From an uncultured Actinomycetes bacterium (GTDB taxonomy: Bacteria > Actinomycetota > Actinomycetes > Mycobacteriales > Mycobacteriaceae), in NCBI GenBank assembly GCA_903884065.1, contig CAISDL010000112.1:1-40539 (forward strand): a stretch of DNA of 40,539 nucleotides. The letters are read 5' to 3'. How positions within the stretch are numbered: the first letter of the stretch is position 1; the number at the start of each line of letters is the position of its first letter. Of this stretch, positions 34,735 to 40,539 are shown piece by piece. The translations under genes were made by a program, and so were the position numbers. The notes under the pieces were generated by a model. The model was given only the letters and a program-made list of their open reading frames with translations, did no database searches and had not been told where the DNA came from.

Positions 34735-34780
34735 GATTGTCTCCTCAACTCACGAGTGATTATTCTCGCAGCCGGCCGGG

Positions 34781-36166
34781 CTATTCCGGTGTTTGGCCGT
34801 TCCGTGCCATGTCAAGCGCGGCCAGGTGGCTGAACAGCATCGACGCGCCGATCGGGTTGCCCCCGCCCGGATAGGTGGTCCCGCTCACCGCCGCCATCGT
34901 GTTGCCCGCCGCATAGAGCCCGGGGATCGGGTGTCCGGCGGTGTCCAGAACGCGGGCGCGGGTGTCGGTGCGCAGCCCGCCCTCGGTACCCAGATCAGAC
35001 AGTCCAAAGGTGGCGGCGTGGAACGGCGGGGTATCGATCGGCACCATCGGGGGTTTGCCGCGGGAGAACGCGCGATCGTAGGCCTCGTCGCCGCGACCGA
35101 ATTCGGTGTCGGCGCCGGCGGCGACCATCCGGTTGAAGCGCTCGACGGTCTCGGTCAGCGCGGCCGCCGGAACGCCGATGCTTGCGGCCAACCCGTCCAG
35201 GGTGTCGGCGGTCCGCCACAAGCCGGCTGCCCGGTACTGCCCGGTCTCGACCAACGAGACGTTGGTGGCCTTGACCGGCGGCACCTCGCCGCGGCGGTCG
35301 TCGTAGACGAGCCAGAACGGCAGGTCCAGTCTTCCCGCGGCCATCTCGTCGATGATCGTGCGGCCGATCCGGTCGTAGGGTGCGGACTCGTTGACGAACC
35401 GCCGGCCGGCCTGGTTGACGAAGACGCCGCCGGTGAACCACAGCGCGAAGGCGGCGCCGCCGTCGGGATGGACCAGACCCGGCGACCACCAGCCCTGGTC
35501 CATCAGGTCGGTGTCGGCGCCGATCCGCATCGACGCCTCATGCGCTGCGCCGGTGTTAGCCGGGGCGCCCATGCTGTCCGCCGGCCGGCCGGGCACGCCG
35601 AACCGGTTGCGCATCTCGGCGTTGTGTTCGAATCCGCCGGTCGACAACAGCACCCCGCGCCGGGCACCGATACGCACCAGCCGCCCGTTCCGCCGAGCCA
35701 CCGCACCGACCACCCGCCCGCCGTCGACGATGAGGTCGACCGCCACGATGTGCCGCATCCCGTCGAGGCGCGCCGCAGGCGCCTTGCCGAAGTAGTCCGG
35801 CCACGGCAGCACGGCGAACTCGAAGGCCGGGTCGGATTCCAGGTAGTCGATCAGGTCCGCGCCGCCGCGGACATAGGTCTCCTGGAGGTCACCGGGGGTT
35901 CGCTCACCGACAACCGCCCGGAAGTAGGTCAGCGCCGCCTCGATGGTGTCGTCGGTGCCGGCACGGCGCAGCACCGCATTGCACGGGAACCACATTCCGC
36001 CGCCGCCGGAATAGGCCGTCGTCCCGCCGAACTTGTCGGTCGCTTCCAGAACCGCGACCGAGAGGCCCTCGCGGGCAGCCGTGTACGCCCCGGCGAGACC
36101 GCCGCCGGAACCGGCGACGATCACGTCGACGGTCTCGTCCAGGGATTCCGTACAGATATCGGTCAT
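34781..36166 (-). CDS. KstD-like FAD-dependent 3-ketosteroid dehydrogenase, apparently missing an internal segment
   Basis: This is a 461-residue flavoprotein. The FAD-binding motif VIVAGSGGGLAG (about 15-26), TAYSGGGGMWFPCN (about 50-63) and the C-terminal TTYPGGGNPIG with ENTMAAVSG-like AAGNTMAAVSG resemble 3-ketosteroid-delta1-dehydrogenases, which desaturate the steroid A ring. Relatives are usually 510-570 residues. Here RLDGMRHI (about 133-140) runs straight into VAVDLIVDGGRVVG, skipping the GGGxAL...T region expected between them. ATG 36166 is chosen (GGAGG just upstream); ATG 36175 is the alternative. Function may be lost or altered. Confidence 0.75.
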   Translation of the reverse strand: MTDICTESLDETVDVIVAGSGGGLAGAYTAAREGLSVAVLEATDKFGGTTAYSGGGGMWFPCNAVLRRAGTDDTIEAALTYFRAVVGERTPGDLQETYVRGGADLIDYLESDPAFEFAVLPWPDYFGKAPAARLDGMRHIVAVDLIVDGGRVVGAVARRNGRLVRIGARRGVLLSTGGFEHNAEMRNRFGVPGRPADSMGAPANTGAAHEASMRIGADTDLMDQGWWSPGLVHPDGGAAFALWFTGGVFVNQAGRRFVNESAPYDRIGRTIIDEMAAGRLDLPFWLVYDDRRGEVPPVKATNVSLVETGQYRAAGLWRTADTLDGLAASIGVPAAALTETVERFNRMVAAGADTEFGRGDEAYDRAFSRGKPPMVPIDTPPFHAATFGLSDLGTEGGLRTDTRARVLDTAGHPIPGLYAAGNTMAAVSGTTYPGGGNPIGASMLFSHLAALDMARNGQTPE

Positions 36167-36329
36167 TACCTCCATGGTGAACCACGACGGCCCGGAGGGC
36201 GACCACCCTGCAGCGAAACTGCTGGTAACAGCATTCACATCTGTCCCAACCGTCACAGCTACTGCTAGTCTGCTCCGGGGTCGATTCCCGTCAGGGAACG
36301 GCGCGGCGAGCGGCGCTGGAAGGAAAGCC
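36167..36329. promoter_or_regulatory. Divergent promoter region between the KstD-like and cyclase genes
   Basis: A -10-like TAGTCT (36266-36271) precedes the cyclase with a leader of about 50 bases, and GGAAGGAAA supplies its ribosome site. TGCTG (36220-36224) and CAGCA (36229-36233) form a small palindrome. Confidence 0.35.
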
Positions 36330-38516
36330 ATGGCGCAACTGTCGGGGCGAGACGCTCCGGACGAGTCGGCGACGGCTCAGCGCACGAGGCTGCCCGGCAA
36401 GGTGTCGCGGCTCAACTTCCTCAACCGCGTCAGCATCCAATCGAAATTGATCCTGATGCTTGTGTTGTGCACCATCCTGGCCGCGGCGATCGTCGGCGGA
36501 ATCGCCTACCAAACCGGGCGTAACTCGCTGCGCGAGTCGGCGATCAACCGCCTGACCGAGATTCTGGAGTCCCAGAAGCGCACGCTCACCGAAGAGGTGA
36601 ACGATCTTCGCAGCGCGCTGATCACCTACAGCTACGGCACCATGGCTCAGAGCGCGATTCGCGACTTCACCGCCGGATTCGACCAACTGGCCAACGCCCC
36701 GATCACCCCGGAGATGGACAAGGGGATCGGCGACTACTACAAGTACTTCGCCAAGGAGACCGAGAAATACAGCGGAACCCGACTCGACGTCGCCGCCCTG
36801 CTGCCGACCTCCAACGCCGAGCGCTACCTCCAGGCCAACTACACCGCCAAGCTTCCCACCGACGAGTCGGCGATCGCCATGGAGGACGAACGCGACGGCA
36901 GCGCCTGGTCCGCCGCCAACGCCAAGTACCAGGCCTACTTCCGGGAGATCGTGACCCGCTTCGCCTTTGAGGACGCGCTGATCCTCGACGCCCGCGGCAA
37001 TGTGGTCTACAGCGCTTACAAGAACACCGACCTTGGCACCAATATCCTCACCGGTCCCTACAACTCGTCGAAACTGCGCGACGCATACCAGCAGGCGATG
37101 TCGAGCAACAAAGCCGACCGGGTGGTTTTCACCGACTTCGAGTTCTACCAGCCCGCCGAAATGGCCCCCACCGCCTGGATGGTCGCCCCGATCCCACCGA
37201 CGGGTAAGCCGGAAGGTGTTCTGGCCCTGCAGTTTCCGATCAGCAAAGTGAACAAGGTGCTCACCTTCGGTAAGAAGTGGGCCGAGGCGGGGATGGGCAC
37301 GACCGGCGAGACCGTCCTCGCCGGCCCCGACTTCCTGATGCGGTCGGACTCGCGACTGTTCCTGGAGGATCCCGACAAGTATCGGCAGAAAGTGATCGAC
37401 GCAGGCACCCCACCCGATATCCCCGACATCGCCATCCGGCAGGGCGGCACCACCCTGGTCCAACCCGTGGCGCCCGAAGCCCACAGGGAAGCCCAAAAAG
37501 GCTATTCAGGAACTCTCATCGCCACCGACTACCTCGGCGACGAGACCATCCAGGCCTATGCGCCGACCGGCAAGAACGCCGATCTGAACTGGTCGATCGT
37601 GGCCAAAATCGACACCAAGGAGGCGTTCGAGCAGGAGGCGACCTTCGCGCGTGTCGTGGTGCTGGCCACCACCGGCATCATCTTCGGAGTCTGTCTGCTG
37701 GCCGTGATCCTGGCGCAGGTTTTCCTGCGGCCGATCCGGCGGCTTGAAGCCGGAGTGCAGCAGATCAGCGCCGGCGACTACAACGTCGACGTCCCGGTGG
37801 AAACGCGTGACGAGATCGGTGACCTCACCGGCATGTTCAATGATATGAGCCGCAGCCTGGCTCTCAAAGAGGATCTGCTCACGCGACAACGCGGCGAAAT
37901 CCGTCGATTGCTGCACTCGCTGATGCCCGTGGCCATCGCCGACAAAGTCCGCAACGGTGAGCAGATCACCGCACGCGAGCACACCAACGTCACCGTGATC
38001 TACGCCGATATCGCGGGCCTGGATCGGCTTCAGGCCGAACTGGATTCCGACCAGTCGCTGAGCCTCGCCAATGAGCTGATCCGGCAGTTCGACGCCGCAG
38101 CAGAGGAATTCGGCATCGAACGGGTGCGCCCGGTGCGCAACGGATATCTGGGCAGCTGTGGGCTCACCATCCCGCGACTGGACAACGTCCGCCGCACGGT
38201 GGACTTCGCCCTGGAGTGTCAGCGGATCATCGAGCGGTTCAACAGCGAGGCGTCGCTGAGACTGAGCCTGCGGGCCGGAATCGACACTGGCACGGTCAGC
38301 AGTGGCCTGGTCGGCGAGCCGTCCCCGGTATTCGACATGTGGGGCACCGCGGTCAACCTGGCCCACCGGCTGAAGAACGGGATGCCGCAGCCGGGTGTGT
38401 ACGTCACCGCACGGGTCTTCGATGCGCTCTCCGAAACCATGTCGTTCACCTCAGCCGGAACCGTCGCCGCCGAGGGATCCCAGGAATCGGTCTGGCGACT
38501 CACGGAGCCGTCGTGA
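36330..38516 (+). CDS. Membrane receptor-type class III nucleotide cyclase with altered catalytic residues
   Basis: This is a 728-residue protein similar in layout to M. tuberculosis Rv2435c. A short cytoplasmic N-terminus is followed by TM1 (about 38-60), a large extracellular Cache-like sensor (about 60-445), TM2 (about 447-471), a HAMP domain (FLRPIRRLEAGVQQISAGDY) and a class III cyclase domain (about 550-725). One metal Asp is present (VIYADIAG, D560), as are the transition-state residues N676 and R680. By alignment with typical cyclases, the substrate-selecting Lys is Arg (about 600) and the second metal Asp is Asn (about 604). cAMP synthesis is therefore doubtful. ATG 36330 has GGAAGG upstream. 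Confidence 0.85.
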   Translation: MAQLSGRDAPDESATAQRTRLPGKVSRLNFLNRVSIQSKLILMLVLCTILAAAIVGGIAYQTGRNSLRESAINRLTEILESQKRTLTEEVNDLRSALITYSYGTMAQSAIRDFTAGFDQLANAPITPEMDKGIGDYYKYFAKETEKYSGTRLDVAALLPTSNAERYLQANYTAKLPTDESAIAMEDERDGSAWSAANAKYQAYFREIVTRFAFEDALILDARGNVVYSAYKNTDLGTNILTGPYNSSKLRDAYQQAMSSNKADRVVFTDFEFYQPAEMAPTAWMVAPIPPTGKPEGVLALQFPISKVNKVLTFGKKWAEAGMGTTGETVLAGPDFLMRSDSRLFLEDPDKYRQKVIDAGTPPDIPDIAIRQGGTTLVQPVAPEAHREAQKGYSGTLIATDYLGDETIQAYAPTGKNADLNWSIVAKIDTKEAFEQEATFARVVVLATTGIIFGVCLLAVILAQVFLRPIRRLEAGVQQISAGDYNVDVPVETRDEIGDLTGMFNDMSRSLALKEDLLTRQRGEIRRLLHSLMPVAIADKVRNGEQITAREHTNVTVIYADIAGLDRLQAELDSDQSLSLANELIRQFDAAAEEFGIERVRPVRNGYLGSCGLTIPRLDNVRRTVDFALECQRIIERFNSEASLRLSLRAGIDTGTVSSGLVGEPSPVFDMWGTAVNLAHRLKNGMPQPGVYVTARVFDALSETMSFTSAGTVAAEGSQESVWRLTEPS

Positions 38517-39913
38517 CAGACCTCCTCACGTCCTCCTGGTTCTGGTGGTCGATCGGCATCGCCGTCGGCCTGCCGCTGACGCTCGTCGCCCTGACGGAGT
38601 TGCAGCACACCTTGCGGCGACGGGGGAGCAACCTGATCGGTCCGGTCAGCCTGCTCCGCAACTACCTGGTTCCACTCGGCGCCCTGTTGATGGCGATGAT
38701 CGGCGCCACCCAGATGTCAGCGCACGCGACGCCGGTGCGCGTCGTCGGGACCATGGTGGCGATCGTGGTCCTGATCCTGCTGCTGTCCGGAGTCAGGAAC
38801 TCGGTCTTCAGCTCGGCGCCGGAAGGCAGTTGGCGCCACCGCGTGCCGGCGATCTTCCTCGACGTCATCCGGTTCGCGCTCATCGCCGTCGGCGCCGGCC
38901 TGATCTTCGCCTATATCTGGGGCGCCAATGTGGGTGGCCTGTTCACTGCGCTGGGTATCGGGTCGATCGTCATCGGCCTGACGCTGCAGAATTCGGTCGG
39001 CCAGATCATCTCGGGCCTGCTGATGCTGTTCGAGCAGCCGTTCCGGCTCGGCGACTGGATCGAGACGGACAAGACCAGCGGTCGGGTGGTCGAGGTGAAC
39101 TGGCGCGCCGTTCACCTGAAGACCTCCAAGGGCATCCAGATCACCCCCAACTCTGTGCTGGCCGGTCAATCGTTCGCCAACCTGAGCAGGCCCGCCGACC
39201 AGCACGCGGTCAGGGTCATCAATGTTTTCGCCATCGAGGATCGCCCGGACCGGGTGTGCGAGATGCTGGTTCGGGTCGCGGCTCAACTGCCCGAGTGCCA
39301 TCCCGATCGGATGCCCGTTGCCGTTCCGATCGGAGATCTGAAGTACCGCACCAAGATTCCGCTGCGCTCACCCGGCGACGACGGCGATGCGGAGGCGACC
39401 TTCCGCCGCTGGATCTGGTACGCCGCGCGGCGAGACGGTCTGCATCTCGACGAAGCCGACGACGTGTTCACCGACCCGCCACTGCTGACGTATGCCATCC
39501 GGACCGTGGTGGCGCCCACTCTCCGGCTGAACCCCGATCAGCAGACGGAGATGGCCGAACACGCCACTATTGAGCGCTACGGCGCCGGAGAGTTGATCCT
39601 CCCGGCAGATGTCGTGCCCGAGGCGGTGTTGTTCATCGTGTCGGGCACGGTGGCGCTTACCGCAGATGCCGGCGACGGTTCCCGAACCGAAGCCGGAACC
39701 CTCGAGGAGGGGTCGTACATGGGGCAGAGCACGCTGGTCCGGCACCCTACGGCCGGATCGTATCTCGCCCTCAGCGAGGTGACGCTGGTGCGGGTCCAGC
39801 GGGATGCGATAGAGAAAGTGGTGCATCGGAACCCGTTGCTACTCCAGGAATTCGGACGCTCCATCGAGGAACGGCGCGCGACGGTGCTGCGGGCACTGGC
39901 CGACTCCGAGTGA
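38513..39913 (+). CDS. MscS-type channel with a C-terminal cyclic-nucleotide-binding-like domain
   Basis: This is a 466-residue membrane protein resembling M. tuberculosis Rv2434c. Four hydrophobic segments lead to the MscS pore helix and beta domain (LGIGSIVIGLTLQNSVGQII, then LFEQPFRLGDWI). The C-terminal domain (about 345-450) has the CAP/cNMP-binding fold, ending EEGSYMGQSTLVRHPTAGSY. The phosphate-cassette Glu is Gln405, and the Arg that binds the cyclic phosphate is missing (TAG in place of ERS). GTG 38513 overlaps the cyclase stop (GTGA), so the two proteins are made together. It probably gates ion flow in response to membrane tension and an uncertain ligand. Confidence 0.88.
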   Translation: MTDLLTSSWFWWSIGIAVGLPLTLVALTELQHTLRRRGSNLIGPVSLLRNYLVPLGALLMAMIGATQMSAHATPVRVVGTMVAIVVLILLLSGVRNSVFSSAPEGSWRHRVPAIFLDVIRFALIAVGAGLIFAYIWGANVGGLFTALGIGSIVIGLTLQNSVGQIISGLLMLFEQPFRLGDWIETDKTSGRVVEVNWRAVHLKTSKGIQITPNSVLAGQSFANLSRPADQHAVRVINVFAIEDRPDRVCEMLVRVAAQLPECHPDRMPVAVPIGDLKYRTKIPLRSPGDDGDAEATFRRWIWYAARRDGLHLDEADDVFTDPPLLTYAIRTVVAPTLRLNPDQQTEMAEHATIERYGAGELILPADVVPEAVLFIVSGTVALTADAGDGSRTEAGTLEEGSYMGQSTLVRHPTAGSYLALSEVTLVRVQRDAIEKVVHRNPLLLQEFGRSIEERRATVLRALADSE

Positions 39914-39915
39914 TC

Positions 39916-39929
39916 GGCTACCGCTAGCC
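39916..39929. terminator. Small hairpin between convergent genes
   Basis: GGCTA (39916-39920) and TAGCC (39925-39929) pair around CCGC, between the MscS and MFS stop codons. The stem is short. Confidence 0.3.
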
Positions 39930-40539
39930 CCATTCGTGGTTCATCGCGCGGGAATCAGTGGCGTCGTCTACGGTCTCGACGTTGCGTAGCCGCGGTCTGC
40001 CCACGGCGATCAGCAGCATGCCGACCAGTCCGGTGAGCGCTCCGAGTCCGAAGATCACCGCGTAACTGTGCTCCGAGGGATAGCCGTTCGGGGCGTGGCT
40101 GAGCAGCACTGCGACGATCGCCGCCGCGATGGATGCGCCGACGGTGCGCGCGATCGCGTTGATGCTCGTCGCGACCCCGGTCTCACCGGGTTCAACCTCG
40201 CGGACCACCAGGGCGGGCAGCGCACCGTAGGCGAGGCTGATGTAGGCGTTGATCAATATGCTGGCCGCGACCACCTGCCAGGCGGCGCTGTGGGCGACCA
40301 CGAGTAGAAGGAAACCCACTATGCCCGTGGCCGTTCCGGCGACGAGGACCGGTCGGGCTCCGTAGCGCTCGATGTAGCGACCGCTGACCATCGCGGTGAC
40401 GAACCCGGCGAGTGCGCCGGGAAGCAGGTAGAGCACACTGGCCTGCAACACCGTCGCGCCGAAGCCGTAGCCGCTGGCCGTCGGCGTCTGGACGAACCCG
40501 GTCAGACCCAGAAATCCGAAGTACAGCCCCATACCCACC
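39924..40539 (-). CDS. Major facilitator superfamily transporter, C-terminal part (cut by the right edge)
   Basis: The last 204 or more residues of a multi-pass transporter are present. At least five hydrophobic segments are visible, with the MFS loop GRYIERYGARPVLVAGTATG between two helices, and INAIARTVGASIAAAIVAVL. This is the pattern of drug:H+ antiporters of the EmrB/QacA type. The frame is open to the window edge, so the start and N-terminal half are missing. The polar tail (VETVDDATDSRAMNHEWG) is cytoplasmic. Substrate unknown. Confidence 0.85.
   Translation of the reverse strand, partial: VGMGLYFGFLGLTGFVQTPTASGYGFGATVLQASVLYLLPGALAGFVTAMVSGRYIERYGARPVLVAGTATGIVGFLLLVVAHSAAWQVVAASILINAYISLAYGALPALVVREVEPGETGVATSINAIARTVGASIAAAIVAVLLSHAPNGYPSEHSYAVIFGLGALTGLVGMLLIAVGRPRLRNVETVDDATDSRAMNHEWG

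Noticed and set aside
36033..36329. N-terminal extension of the cyclase
   Set aside because: It lies antisense to the KstD-like gene and in the promoter region; ATG 36330 has a good ribosome site and gives the expected length.

Overview
The window looks like chromosomal DNA of a mycobacterium, probably a fast-growing environmental one. GC content is high, several mRNAs appear to be leaderless, and there is a complete mce lipid-import operon, a PncA nicotinamidase very close to the M. tuberculosis enzyme, an LppI-like lipoprotein divergent from a LipT-like esterase, and a cyclase/MscS pair resembling Rv2435c/Rv2434c. No rRNA, tRNA, IS element, phage gene or CRISPR array was seen.

1-1.5 kb: a lower-GC toxin-antitoxin scrap heap. 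It holds the start of a VapB-type antitoxin running off the left edge, an apparently intact ribbon-helix-helix/Doc module with an operator-like palindrome over its promoter, and a broken MazEF-like pair. 1.5-6.7 kb: LppI-like lipoprotein, LipT-like carboxylesterase, a kinase-like two-domain fusion, a strong bidirectional hairpin and an RDD membrane protein. 6.8-15.1 kb: a catabolic-looking cluster with a TetR regulator divergent from a cytochrome P450, then an IclR-ADH-SnoaL operon divergent from a sulfotransferase / alkylsulfatase-like / SDR / metallohydrolase operon, with an 11-bp-arm palindrome in the shared promoter. 15.1-18.6 kb: a 966-residue kinase/M23-like/aminotransferase fusion and pncA.

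18.6-23.6 kb (minus strand): a potABCD polyamine-type ABC importer followed by a DedA protein. potA seems to start at CTG, and the potA-potD junction carries a G-rich 17-bp tandem repeat. 23.8-34.2 kb: an SDR gene divergent from yrbEA-yrbEB-mceABCDEF. The shared promoter holds a 14-bp palindrome that fits the published KstR operator consensus, which suggests steroid-linked control. Further on are a small exported protein and a KstD-like flavoprotein that appears to lack an internal segment.

36.3-39.9 kb: a membrane cyclase translationally coupled to an MscS-type channel with a C-terminal cyclic-nucleotide-binding-like domain. Both proteins lack key residues of the classical cAMP chemistry, one as producer and the other as sensor. 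The window ends inside an MFS transporter gene.

All functional calls come from reading motifs and from remembered families; no database search was run.
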